64,000 nucleotides of DNA, from NCBI RefSeq assembly GCF_036588685.1, contig NC_086377.1, positions 72,298,283 through 72,362,282 of the forward strand. Direction: 5' to 3'. The stretch comes from Mytilus trossulus. Taxonomy: Eukaryota; Mollusca; Bivalvia; Mytilida; Mytilidae. How positions within the stretch are numbered: the stretch's first letter is position 1; each line of letters starts with the position of its first letter. This document shows, piece by piece, positions 1-10,472 of this stretch. The notes under the pieces are model-generated. The model worked only from the letters and a program-made list of their open reading frames with translations, made no database searches and was not told where the DNA came from. Position numbers and translations under genes: made by a program.

Positions 1-944
1 TAACCAAGAAATTAAAAAGAGGGGAGTAACAATCAGTTGAAAGCTTCCTTTCACCATGTGATGATACCAAGTTGAAAAGTTATTTTTGCACATTTACTAA
101 GTTATTAGCTGACATCAAATGTGTTATCAATTTGTTTTCTGCATCTTTCCCATGTTGCATGAAGGATGATAACACAAGTGCATCTAATAGCCATTCATTA
201 TAGATCCGTGGTGTTGAATCGATGTACTGGGTGTACCATCACAAAAAAGTTATCCTCATTCACATGTGGAGCTAAACTTGAATAAATTTGGTTCAATATT
301 CTATACCAGTGTTCAACAATGTTTTTAAAATCCTCTTCTGTCAGCCTCATTCCATGTATCTCTAAGACTGTGAGGTACTCTAGTTTTGGAAGGAATTTAA
401 GAAAACATAGTGACGATATTGAAAGTTGAGATAAGATCTGTTAATCTGCTGGATCTACTTAGTTTTACAGTTGTAATCAAGGCTGACTATATCACCACAG
501 TATGTTACCTATGCGAACTCAAATTCTTTTAACTGCTGTGATAATCAAAACATGTACTCTAGATCTTTTTCCTCTACATAAATTGGACTAAAGAAGTTGA
601 GAATCCTCCATAGACTGGGTGTATATTGAATGATATTATAAAGCCGTATGCACGTCCTATTAACGTAGCATAGGAGGTCTTCTAATTCAATATAGGAAAA
701 ACTTTGTATTAAAGGCAGATCAGGAAGATCAGTCTGCTGAAATTTTGCATTTTATCAGGACCTCTCGAAGAGTTGTTTCTTGGAGTGCAACTCTTTACAC
801 GAGCATTTGTGGCTTTACTAATACTTTGACGACCTACGCGTAACAAGCAGATACAAGTGTAAATGGTTTCCAGATGGATTGAAATCATTGACTGTTTTGA
901 AGAACGTGAACAGCTAATTTCTCAACGTATACCGTTCATGAAAC
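1..944. other. AT-rich stretch without recognisable gene
   Basis: I see no open frame of note, no tandem repeat and no motif I recognise. It lies upstream of the Helitron fragments and may hold decayed 5' Helitron sequence, but nothing in it supports that directly. Confidence 0.4.
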
Positions 945-983
945 TTGTGCAACTACCAAAATGAAATTAGAGAGGTATTGTGT

Positions 984-1045
984 AGACGAAACGCGCGTCT
1001 GGCGTACTTAATTACAATCCTGGTACCTTTGATAACTATTGGCCC
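984..1045 (+). repeat. 3' half of a hammerhead-ribozyme (retrozyme-type) repeat
   Basis: Positions 984-987 (AGAC) are the 3' strand of hammerhead stem II. They are followed by GAAA at 988-991, a short self-complementary stem III, the GTC cleavage triplet at 997-999 and the stem I strand TGGCGT at 1000-1005. The CTGATGA half that should precede it is absent, so this copy cannot cleave. From memory, the same block followed by an AATCCTGGTACC-like tail is very common in mussel DNA. It sits inside the Helitron remnant. Confidence 0.55.
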
Positions 1046-1610
1046 ATGTGTGACAGACACTCAAAAGACCGTTAATATACTTCCCCGTTCTGATGATGAA
1101 ACACACCTGGTGAGTTGTAAACTGATAAGAAAGCAATCATACGTAAGTTACAGCCAGTATTGATTTGTCCGTACTAAAAAGATATGCAAGGCCCTTGACT
1201 ATTTAAATGAGAGAGCAACCCATATTACAAGGATACGTCTCTAAATCAAACGTGGCATGATGGATTTCCTCCAGATTCTGAAAAGTTAACAGTGGCAGAG
1301 GAAGATCATAAAGCTAACTCTGAAATTTTACATCCTAACGCAACAAAGTGATGAGGATCAAAATGATGAAGATTAGAATCTTAATGACAGAGGCTTTAAA
1401 TTTGACACATGCTTGCAAACTGATCAGTATTTTCATGTATATTTTGATGAAGGAAGTACAAGAAGGATGCAAGAGGAAGGCAATGAGGCTATGGCATTTC
1501 CTGCACAGTTTCCACTAGGATATTTTGGGTCGTATGATAGCCAAAGACGAGTACACCTCACAAGAGCTCATCTCTTTTATTTGTTTTTTTCTATCGATTT
1601 ATAAATTTTG
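1046..1610 (+). pseudogene. Helitron N-terminal fragments (DUF6570-like and pre-Rep)
   Basis: Around 1050-1240 the + strand reads a broken peptide with a LPRSDDETH stretch, a lysine/arginine-rich block and a KALDYLNERA helix. This order resembles the conserved region upstream of the Rep domain in animal Helitrons (DUF6570 type). In-frame stops occur near 1161 and 1244. A second stretch at 1413-1600 contains EAMAFPAQFPLGYFG and ends in LTRAHLF, like the segment just before Rep. No Rep catalytic motif (HUH or the two tyrosines) follows, because a Gypsy fragment starts there. The helicase part of what was presumably the same element resumes at about 3430. The assignment is from motif similarity only. 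Confidence 0.45.
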
Positions 1611-1639
1611 AACAGCGGTATACCACTGTTACCACTAGC

Positions 1640-2134
1640 ATCAGGCTTCAAATGAATCGTTTGTTCGATTAGTTTTGTATATCCCAAGTTAGGATTGTCA
1701 TCGGTAACAAACAAGTCTATATTTTTATAAAGAAGCGATGCAAGTTCAGTTTATTGACTTTCTGAAAGGTGATCAGACAAGGTGAATTGACCCTTTACCT
1801 TCTCTATTTGTTCATTACTACTACAACTTTCACTGCAACCATTCAAATCAGGTGTAACACAACTATTTACAATATCAATATTCTGTACAACTGGGCAACT
1901 TTGGTCAATAGGCACATAACTGTAATCGGAATTAAGCGATAAAAACTCCGCTATAGTTCTGTCTTTCTGAATAACAACACTCAATGCTGTTGCGTTTAAA
2001 ACTTTCACAGGGACCTTGTGATTATAAGAAACTGTGACAAGAGATTTAGCTACCATTAAACCTTTTTCGAGTATGAACTTATGATTCGAACAAACACCAT
2101 TCAATCCAGGCAGAACATAAGTAGGAATATGTCC
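1640..2134 (-). pseudogene. Gypsy protease-RT spacer and extreme N-terminus of RT
   Basis: After the TAG at 2135 the same frame reads on with a TYVLPGLNGVC segment and a region ending QKDRTIAEF. There is an in-frame TAA at 1751-1753, then a LASLLYKNIDLFV block and TIHLKPDA. The last block is the typical run-in to Gypsy RT. The RT itself is missing because sequence homology stops at about 1640. Confidence 0.55.
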
Positions 2135-2856
2135 CTATACAATATATTCGGAATTGGGAGGAATTGTAAGTTTCTTGTGTGTTTGCACTTTGACTGACTT
2201 GAAGTTTGCTGAAAAATTGCTAAAATCAAGAATAATATTGTTACTATGCAAATAGTTAGTTCCTAAAATAAGCGGGTGTGAGGTAAACGGCAAAATGTAA
2301 ACTTCAATTGCATGTTGTTCATTGTTACATATTAACAAAATCGTTGCTAAACCGAACGATTTAACTTTTGTATTATTAGCAAGTCGTATTTCAGACGGAA
2401 ATTGTTCAAACGTTAATTTTGATTTGTGCGAACGAGTATTATATAATGTTTGAGAAATAACATTGATGGAGCTACCCGTATCCACCAATGCTGCTACATT
2501 CATATAATCAAATGAAACTTGCAAATGTACAAAAGAAGTTCCATTGCATTCATTCATACTGGCACTAGCTAACTGTTGACCCGACGACCTCGCCTGTCCC
2601 CCGGGTTTGATCCCTTTCCCCGACTGAAATTGTTGTAGAGTTTTGCAGAATTGTGCAGTATGTCCTTGGTGGGAACATAACTGCCAGGTGGCTGATTTGT
2701 TGGGGGGTCCAGTTTCAGTCCAATTGCTATCCCGATGGATATAACCTTGTCCCCGGCAACCGTAGCATTCGCGGGAATCTTGTCGAGGCGGATAGTTTGA
2801 AGCCTGGCAATAATTTTGTCTTTGGTTGTCATTGCTCTTTACCGTGATATTGATAT
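2135..2856 (-). pseudogene. Nucleocapsid knuckles plus retropepsin-like protease
   Basis: In one minus-strand frame, two decayed zinc knuckles (about 2650-2740) are followed by an aspartic protease. The first knuckle keeps CYGC but has Tyr for His and Ser for the last Cys. The second has Trp in place of the first Cys and keeps the C-x4-H-x4-C part. The protease carries VDTGSSINVIS (DTG active site, near 2480) and the later ILGTNYL motif (near 2260), both expected for retropepsin. The frame stops at TAG 2135-2137. Gypsy-like sequence continues in the same frame beyond the stop. Confidence 0.7.
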
Positions 2857-3432
2857 TGATGTTAGTGTTTTTATCTGATCTTTCAAGTCATCGATTTCTG
2901 TTTTAGAATCAGTAACGGCCTTAGTCTCGCTTTTGATAGCTTGTGTTGATATCGCTTCAGTGCGATATCCGCACGCCTCTGCCATTTTGGAAGATGTCAA
3001 AGTTGCCTGCAGGGTAGTTGGGTTTCCTGCGCGAACGAAAAGCGCCATTTTATCCGGCAGACCATTGATAAATTTAGATAGAATCTCATGTTCTGGTTTC
3101 GATAAAATTTGGGCTTTCTCTACCAAGTTACAATAAAAATCTTCAATTGCCTGACCAGAACTTAGTCGGATGTTTTGAAAAATCTCATTTGTCATTAACA
3201 TTGTGGAACTTTCACCTGTAAAGTCCATGTAATGTCTTTTAAACAAAGCTGAAAGTAAAGTCCAATCAGATTTTGTAGTATTGCTTATATTTATAAACCA
3301 TGTAAGCGCTGGGCCTTTGAGATGCAGGTGAAATGCTGCAGTTTTTCTTTTGGAAACCAGTAAATCATTAAGAGTTGAGTAGGACTCAAATTCAGCCATA
3401 AATTTAGCGACATGAAAAGTTGCCTGATAATA
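2839..3432 (-). pseudogene. Gag-like protein, N-terminally truncated
   Basis: This minus-strand frame begins without a start codon at about 3432 and reads FHVAKFMAEFESY, then a helical capsid-like region with the typical hydrophobic/Trp stretch (LKGPALTWF) and a SGQAIEDFYCNL block. That arrangement is normal for Ty3/Gypsy Gag. It ends at a TAA (2839-2841). The nucleocapsid continues in a different frame, so the gag/NC junction carries a frameshift near 2850. About 190 residues remain, roughly the second half of a usual Gag. Confidence 0.65.
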
Positions 3433-5506
3433 GTACAGAAATATTTTATAACAATATTAGTGATTATTATAGAGCTAGACCACTTGATTTGAACCATTTG
3501 TGCCTTTATGAGATTGCCATGTGGTATGTAAAATGTGAAAAACCAAAAAGTAATGCACCTATAGCTAGACAGAGTAATCGTCGTCAAGTTAGAATACAAT
3601 TGCTTGAACCTTTGAATATTTACATGCGAAAAAGGGTAAAAAGTTTAATAATAAGATTACCAAAATTTCAAATTTCTTCTGAAGATTATTTGTACAGTTT
3701 ATTAATGGCATTTTTTCCACACCGATTTGAGGAACAATTAATGAAAGAAAATGATAATTCAACTTTTGAGAATGCAAGAGATGCATTTATTTATAAGAAA
3801 GAAAATATGAGTTTAGACTTTTTAAATTGTTGCACTTTAATAAATGAGATTGAAAATGCAATTAGATTCATAAGATTGTCAAGACTATAACTAAATATGT
3901 CCATGAATCCTGCAAGTACTGAGACAGAAGAGGTTGTAGTAGATGAAATTGCAAATATGTCTGTTTCTTTAACTAATGTCGATGTAAACTTTGAAAATTC
4001 TCAACTTCATTTAGATATGAACATGATGAATATTAATTCTTGTAACAATGAAAGTAGTGAAAAATTTCTTCATGAATTACAAGTAGGAAGTATGTCATTT
4101 GAACAGATGCAAAATGAAATAGAAAAATTAACTCTATGTCAAAAAAGGTAATGAAATATATTACAAATTTCTTTAAAAGTAACAAGTTAATAGAGCCTTT
4201 AAAAATTTTCATCACAGGTGGGGGTGGTGTTGGAAAAAGCCATTTAACTCGCCTTCTTATAAATTGGCTTAGATTGTGCACTTCAAAACTTCGAAACAAT
4301 TTGGTGTTGATACTGTCTTGGTTTGTGCTCCAACTGGTACAGCTGCTAACAACATAAATCATGGTAAAACTTTACATAGTGCTTTAAATTTGCCTGTTCA
4401 ACATGGATCACAACCTGAATTAACACAGCTTTCAGCAAAATGTTTGAAAAAAATAGATCAGAATTTTTCAATATACATACTTTGGTTATAGATGAAATTT
4501 CAATGGTTAGTGCTACAATGTTAGAATTTATACATAAAAGACTTTGTACTATCAAGGACAATACTAATTTATTTGGTGGTTTAATTATTATAACTGTTGG
4601 GGATTTTATTTCAACCTAAACCAGTAAGTGGTTCTTATGCATTTGAACATCCATTCCTGTGGAATTTTTCAAACCATTTTTCTTAGAAGAAAATGTCAAA
4701 CAATCTTCTGATTCTACATATGCTGATTTACTTAATAGAGCACGAGATGGTCTTCTTTCAAATAAAGATATTGCAATTTTAAATAATAGAGTAAAAGCGG
4801 TTAAAAAGAACAACTGGCTGTCACAGTTCAATGATTTCCAACTTTAAAACAAGTAACAAAACATAATGAGGAAATGCAAAAACTAATAACTGAAAAAGAG
4901 GTCAAAATAATAGGAAGCCCAACATTACTTTTCACAATATGACATAAATCCAAAAGATCTTGTTGATGACGATTTAATACCTGAAGATGACAGAGATACA
5001 GGTGGACTTGCTTATACTTTAAAAATCTCTGACAGGACTAGAATTATGTTAATATAAGAATATTTTTACTTCACAGGGTCTTGTTAATGAAGCAATTGGG
5101 TATGTTACAAAGTTGGAAACCGTTTATGAAAAAGTTACACAGATATATGTCAAATTTGATGATTTAAATATTGGAAAAGGTTTGCAGCATGCTTCAATAA
5201 ATAATTCAATTGCAATAGAACCAATATGTACTGAATTTTACAACAAAGGAAGGGCAATTATTCGACATCAGTTTCCTAAAATACCAGCATGGGCATCAAC
5301 AATTCACAAAGTCCAAGGGGCTACTTTAGAAAGGGCAGCTATTTCAATTGGAACCAAAAAAAAATTGGAAACGGCATGTCATATGTTGCATTAAGTAGAG
5401 TTACAATCTTGATGGACTATGTCTTATAAATTTCTGTGCTAAAAAGGTATTGCCTTCCAAAAAGGTTTTGATTAAATATGCTAGATTGAGACAGTTAAAG
5501 CAGTAA
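3430..5506 (+). pseudogene. Helitron PIF1-type helicase, heavily frameshifted
   Basis: The + strand preserves the motif series of a Helitron PIF1-like helicase across several frames. It starts with a long linker ending NEIENAIRFIRL. Motif I is GGGGVGKSHL (about 4217-4246), Ia is APTGTAA (about 4330), II is VIDEISM (about 4485) and III is VGDF followed by a glutamine (about 4598). The C-terminal motifs are TIHKVQGATL (about 5300) and YVALSRV (about 5385). The reading frame ends at TAA 5504-5506. There is an in-frame TAA at 3888 and frameshifts near 4145 (A-run), 4265, 4465, 4605, 4665, 4950, 5060 and 5375. The Rep half is missing upstream, so the element is dead. Confidence 0.8.
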
Positions 5507-5863
5507 AAATTATGAACTAAAATACAATTCAATTATATTTTTTTTAATTTTTATTACAGATATGAACTCTGACAAATAAATTATTATAAAGATGTCTGGA
5601 AACTAGTAAAGCTCAGATATATATGAATTAAAAATGTGTAAAAATACTATATTTTTAAACAATTTTAATTTGGAAGTAGCACTATCTTTTGATTGGCAGA
5701 TAATATTTTGCAGTTTAATCAACTCATAGACACAATTTGTTGTTGGCGTTTTCAACATTTTTTCTTGATTTATGTCCATTGAAAATGGAATTGAGAATTA
5801 AAATGTTAGAAATGGCTTTAATTTAGGGAAAAAACAGTTGACTATTGAAATAATACATAGAGA

Positions 5864-5987
5864 ATAATACATGGCAAAATCCGTATCATATGTCGTATCA
5901 TCCCGAGACATCAATATCAGCCCCAAGGCCTTTAGGCCCGAGGGGATTATATTGGTCGAGGGTGATACGGATTTTGCCATGTATTAT
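5864..5987. repeat. 25-bp perfect inverted repeat (palindrome with 74-bp loop)
   Basis: Positions 5864-5888 and 5963-5987 are perfect reverse complements, so both strands read MAKSVS from the arm. The loop contains a GGCCTTTAGGCC core. The arm shares the GATACGG...CCATG theme with the direct repeats at about 6416-6490. It could be a non-autonomous element or a Helitron-associated hairpin. I do not recognise the family. Confidence 0.75.
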
Positions 5988-6249
5988 ACGCTTTATCATA
6001 TATTTCAACATAAGAGTATTATATCAAATGATATGTTTTCTGATCCATACACTGGGTAACCTTCATTTTTTTGCTTTTGTCTTGTTTCAAAGCCTTAAAA
6101 TAACTGCTGAATTATCTATACGAAGCACCTGAGTTACCTTACAATCTGTTATTTTAAAAATATTTTGTTTATTATTTTATTTATTTGAGTGTTCTGTATT
6201 TTTTATAGTTGCATTTAGTGTGCCAAAAAATATGTTGTGAAAACTTGAT

Positions 6250-6321
6250 GACGTCGTAACGTCACTTACAATATGAAAACTTGACGTTCGTGACGTTACA
6301 TACCAATTAATGACGTCATTA
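6250..6321. other. Cluster of five ACGT cores including a perfect CRE
   Basis: ACGT occurs at 6250, 6258, 6283, 6292 and 6312, each in a TGACGT or AACGTCA context. The last is the 14-bp palindrome TAATGACGTCATTA (6308-6321), which contains the CREB/ATF consensus TGACGTCA. It lies 0.4 kb upstream of the RPA-like frame, but no function can be inferred from the sequence alone. Confidence 0.35.
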
Positions 6322-6389
6322 TAAAAAAATGACCTATTTTGAGGAAAATTTTTCTTAAGCAAAAAAAACCCAAAAAACTGACTTTATGT

Positions 6390-6492
6390 AAAAAAAAAAA
6401 AAAAAAAAAAAAGGTATGCGATACGGGTTTTACCATGCGATACGGGTTTAGCCATGCGATACGGGGTATGCGATACAGGGTAGGTGATACAG
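6390..6492. repeat. Poly(A) tract and GATACGGG motif array
   Basis: A run of about 23 A (6390-6412) is followed by four to five imperfect copies of a 16-20 bp unit built on GCGATACGGGTTTxxCCAT (about 6416-6492). The unit is a variant of the arms of the palindrome at 5864-5987. Confidence 0.6.
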
Positions 6493-6731
6493 ACCGGAAA
6501 AACGAACCTTTATTAGATATACAAAATAGCTGTATTTTGTACTAAATATATGATAACATTTAATAATTATACTATATGTGAGAAAATATATATATTTAAT
6601 AAGCAAAGGACCATTTTATAGTATATTTATAAGTATGAATGATACATGTTTCAATATAGCACAAAAACACTTGATCAATACATGAATATTTGATAAAAAT
6701 ATGAAATTGAAAATTAAAAATTATATTTTAG

Positions 6732-8960
6732 ATGTTGTTAACAGTTCATGATATAAAGACAATGAAAGAAATTCCTTCCTGCCCTAGTACAAGATTGACT
6801 GTGCTGAGTGTCAGCGAACTGGAAACAGCAAATGATAGGAAAAGATTTTATGCTGTTTTGGCAGATTCAACAGGTACCATTTCTGCAACAGTGTATAATG
6901 AGAAGGACCGTGGAAAATTCATAGAGGGCTTTGGTGTTACATTGATGAATGTGTTATGTAAAAAATCTTACATAGGTGTTACTATAAAGACAGAAGTAGC
7001 AATGTGCCAGGCTGTTGCAGTGACGGAAGAGGTGAAGAACAATGCACCAAACAACCAGGCAGCTTGGTAAACACTATTGAAGATGCCCTAGGGTCCCCAG
7101 ACAAAACAGTATTGACTGTGAAAGAAAAAGTAACAAAGGTAAAACAATTGTTGAAATTGGCTACAAATAATGTATATATTAGTTACAGGTTCCAATATTA
7201 GTTGTAATGCATTATTCATTGATGTATAATACAATTTTTGTTTTTGTTTAAGTCATTTGAACAACCATTTCATGTATACTTTTTGATACAGATCAAATAG
7301 ATGTGGTTATGATTTACAATATTCTAGGACTTTTACTGATATAAGAATCCGTTTTAAAGTTAAAATTAAAACAAAAAGAGAGTGTGGTATCTTGGAAAAT
7401 AGCCATTAAAACTTTTGATTGCCAAGTGACTCAATAATAATAGCATAACTAGATCACTATACTTGCTTCAACTTTTTAATTCTAATTTGAACGATAAACA
7501 GCTATATATTTGTGAAGGTGGAAATAAAATGTGTATGTGTATGTTGTGCAGTACAAGATGAACAAATCTGTATATTTTTATTTACTTTTTAAATCAATTT
7601 CAGGTTTCCTCACCTGAAAAAACTGGTAAACAAAAAGGATATGGACTTTCATGACATAGTCATCAAAGACAAAACTGGGAGTATTGAAATCGCATTGTGG
7701 GACAGGCTTGTTGGCACTATCGAAAAGGGACAGACTATAGAGGTCAAGAAGTGTAGAGTAAAACTCTTCAGAGAAGAAAAAAACTCAACACAACCTTTAA
7801 CACAACAACAGAGGTATGTTGAAAATTCATATAGTAATTTATATTATTTCAGAAGAAAAATATATCGTTTAACATTAACAGAGATGTACTTGATGCTCAG
7901 TTAATCTTCTAAAGAAGTAAATATTTAATCACTGAGTTTATAAAGTATTCATTGTTTCATAAAAAAAAAGGACTGCATCACTTTTTTTATGTTATACTAT
8001 GTGTTTTAAAAGCATAATATATGAACTTTAAAAAAATCAGTTTTTTTATGTATTTTGAAATTAAGTGTAGCATTCTTTTTTCTTAAACTAGTGAACACAA
8101 TTCAAATTCCATTCCCAATTTTAATTTCTGTACATTAAATGCATTTCGCAAATATCAGCCAATTATAAAGCAACAGTTGCTTTTCATAACAAGAAACACA
8201 ATGTAGAATATTTTTATTTAAAGGCTAATGTTTCTTGGGAAATCCACTGTTCATATTTGATTGATTTATTACAAATACGAGTTTAAACAGCTTTTAAGCT
8301 CACTTTAGTAATTTCAAGAAGACCAGTTTAATTACGCAAGTATTGAGTGTAATACTTTTGAAGCAATACAAATCTTTATTGTAAAATGTGAAGAAAAAAA
8401 AACAACTTACATAAAGTATTCTTTTTATTAATGACAGAAATTTAAACTTTTCTATATGATTGTTTATTTATAGGTTTTCGTAACAGAGGATGAACTATTT
8501 GAAGTTTCTTCAGATGAAGAAGGTCAATGATGAAGCAGCACATATTTCCTTGGCAGTAGGAACAGTAGAGGCTGTGTCGGAAGTAGACCCATATTTAGCA
8601 TGTCCAATTGCGTCTTGTAACAATGTAAAAATGGTCACTGTGAAAGGTGAAGATGACATATACAAGATGAATTGCAAAAAGTGCCATGGGACATTCAGAG
8701 CAAGTTTTGTAATAAATACATTAGAGCTGTTATGCTTTTGAAGACAGAGTCTGAGTTGTAAAAAGTGGTGATGTTTTCACCTCAGATCCAGAAGATGTTC
8801 GTTTCTAGAGGTCTTGATTGCACAATCCTATTTGAAAAGATTGACATGATAAAAAAAAATTAACAATTTTGCCAGATGAAATCAAATACAGATTGGTGAA
8901 CAACATAGTCCGAGAACTAGTTTGCAAGAGAGTGTATTAGTAGATTGTGCAAGACAGAAA
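6732..8960 (+). pseudogene. RPA70-like OB-fold protein gene, broken
   Basis: Three blocks look like successive single-stranded-DNA-binding OB folds of replication protein A large subunit. Block 1 (6732-7138) has LADSTGTISATVYNE. Block 2 (7604-7815) has VIKDKTGSIEIALWD. Block 3 (about 8474-8960) has a zinc-ribbon-like CPIASC...MNCKKC, as in RPA DNA-binding domain C. Acceptors (CAG before 7604, TAG before 8474) and donors (GTAAAA at 7139, GTATGT at about 7817) look usable. The frame shifts near 7050, 7640, 8510 and in an A-run at about 8850. The gene is dead unless these are assembly errors. Helitrons of some lineages carry RPA-like proteins, and helicase remnants end 1.2 kb upstream, but linkage is inference. 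A host RPA-like paralogue is the alternative. Confidence 0.55.
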
Positions 8961-10066
8961 GTGTTGATTGACATCAAAATTTTAATCTTTTAAGTTGCTG
9001 TCAAAAGTTATTTTAAAATAAGAATTATTTTAAACTTTAATTGCTAATTTATGCTATGTTTAAATTTTTCAAGATTAAGTTAAAGTACATGTAACAAATT
9101 TGTCTAAAATATCATAATTTGTTTAACTTTGTTATATCTTCAACCTGATGCAAATTGTTAGTCATGGTCGTGGTTCAAATAGACTTAACAAAATCGTAAA
9201 TGTTTTTTTTTAATGTTTCAAAATTTACTCAGTTGAGCATTAGTTATATGTTTTTAATATGAACATTTATGTTGCAGCATTCAGCAATGGTTTAAAATGT
9301 AAACATTTATAATATTGTACTCTAAATATCTTTATTGAATAATCAACAAGTAACAGTTGAAGGGAAATGCTGCATTCTAAATTTGTGTTTTTCTAAAATC
9401 TGTTTCTTGCAATTAGATGTGTGTACTAAAAACAATACTATTTTATTAAACAATTTAAATATTTTTAAATGTGTTTTTCTTTAAAGAATAAATACCACTC
9501 TTCGATTGTTTTTTTTTTCTTATTTAAAAATAAGATTACATATTAAATAAAAACTATTGAAGTTTTAAAAGTACATTTGTGGTTTTAAAAAGAATGTTTG
9601 GATAGAATTTAAGTTAGTTTTTTATTTAAAAGATAATTGTAGGGTTTTAAAATATTTGCTAGGGAAGTACATGTTTGTTTAACTTCTTAAAAATATGTGT
9701 TCTTTGAAATATGTTTCTGAAGAATGTATTTGGTTGTCCTTAATCATAACAAATATTTTCAGATTTTTTTTTATAAACTTGCTTTTTTCATTAATAAATG
9801 CATAGTTTTTAAGTTTTTGAGTAAACTTTGATTGGAACTTCTTTAAAAGAATTATGCTCTTTTGTAAATATTTTAAGAGCTGTAAATTTTATAACTGGAT
9901 TACAAGAATACAAGTTTATTGCTTAGTTATGATTAATTTGTTAGAGAAAAGGATTTCTTCACTGTCAAAAAAATTAATATTTGCCAATTATTTACTTAAA
10001 CACCTTTCCAATTAAAAATTTCAAATTTCAAAATCAAAGTTTGTTCAAGTCATATCTTTGCATATA
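8961..10066. other. AT-rich intergenic stretch
   Basis: Very AT-rich sequence with many short A and T runs. I see no open frame, tandem repeat or recognisable element. It ends at the left terminus of the DIRS element. Confidence 0.5.
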
Positions 10067-10184
10067 AATTACTAAATTAAACGAAACTTACCTTGGTTAA
10101 AGTTGAAGTTTAATTTGAATTCTATGTAGTCATAGAATCACTGAAGTGATCAGATGAGAAGCACTGCGCAACCGCAACCTCAGT
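10067..10184. repeat. DIRS 3' inverted terminal repeat
   Basis: 10149-10184 is a perfect 36-bp inverted match to 14788-14823 in the 5' end. The outer part (10067-10156) is a 90-bp inverted match, one mismatch, to 10288-10377 in the internal complementary region. The extreme outer tips of the two ITRs have diverged from each other but remain alignable. Confidence 0.85.
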
Positions 10185-10287
10185 CTTTAAAGATACAATT
10201 TTTTTGATGATAAAAGCCTAGTGGTACTCTACCAATAGCATATATATATAAGCCCTATCAACTACACAGCTGTAGGGAGGGTGGTGG

Positions 10288-10411
10288 CATCTGATCACTT
10301 CAGTGATTCTATGACTACATAGAATTCAAATTAAACTTCAACTTTAACCAAGGTAAGTATCGTTTAATTTAGTAATTCTATTACGTCATATCACTTCCGC
10401 CATCAGATGAG
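10288..10411. repeat. DIRS internal complementary region (ICR)
   Basis: 10288-10377 is the reverse complement of the 3' terminus (10067-10156). 10373-10411 is the reverse complement of the 5' terminus (14814-14852). The two parts overlap in TAATT, so the ICR reads as a junction of the two element ends, as expected if it templates end-joining of the circular intermediate. Confidence 0.85.
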
Positions 10412-10472
10412 ATTTTAAAGCACACTCAAAAAATTTTCAATAGTAACTTTTATATATATAAATGTAAACAAA

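Larger units (their letters stand above)
1600..3432 (-). mobile_element. Truncated Ty3/Gypsy retrotransposon (gag, zinc knuckles, protease, start of pol)
   Basis: On the minus strand the order is Gag, two CCHC knuckles, retropepsin and the spacer leading to RT, which is Ty3/Gypsy order. The RT core, integrase and both LTRs are absent. The left edge falls at about 1600-1640 and the right edge near 3432. Both sides are Helitron sequence, so this is either a nested insertion followed by deletion or a recombination product. A frameshift near 2850 and stops at 2135 and 1751 break the frame. Confidence 0.7.

Noticed and set aside
945..1050. Hydrophobic peptide LAYLITILVPLITI as a membrane segment
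   Set aside because: It is the translation of the hammerhead-repeat fragment and its tail.
5798..6059. Two opposing MAKSVS peptides
   Set aside because: They arise from the perfect palindrome at 5864-5987, not from genes.
10345..10360. Splice donor CCAAGGTAAGT in the DIRS terminus
   Set aside because: Present on both arms and pointing outward. Nothing shows that a transcript uses it.
10067..10377. Foldback MITE (90-bp inverted repeats around a 131-bp core)
   Set aside because: The arms are the DIRS 3' terminus and its complement in the ICR. The core contains the DIRS ITR, so the DIRS model explains all of it.
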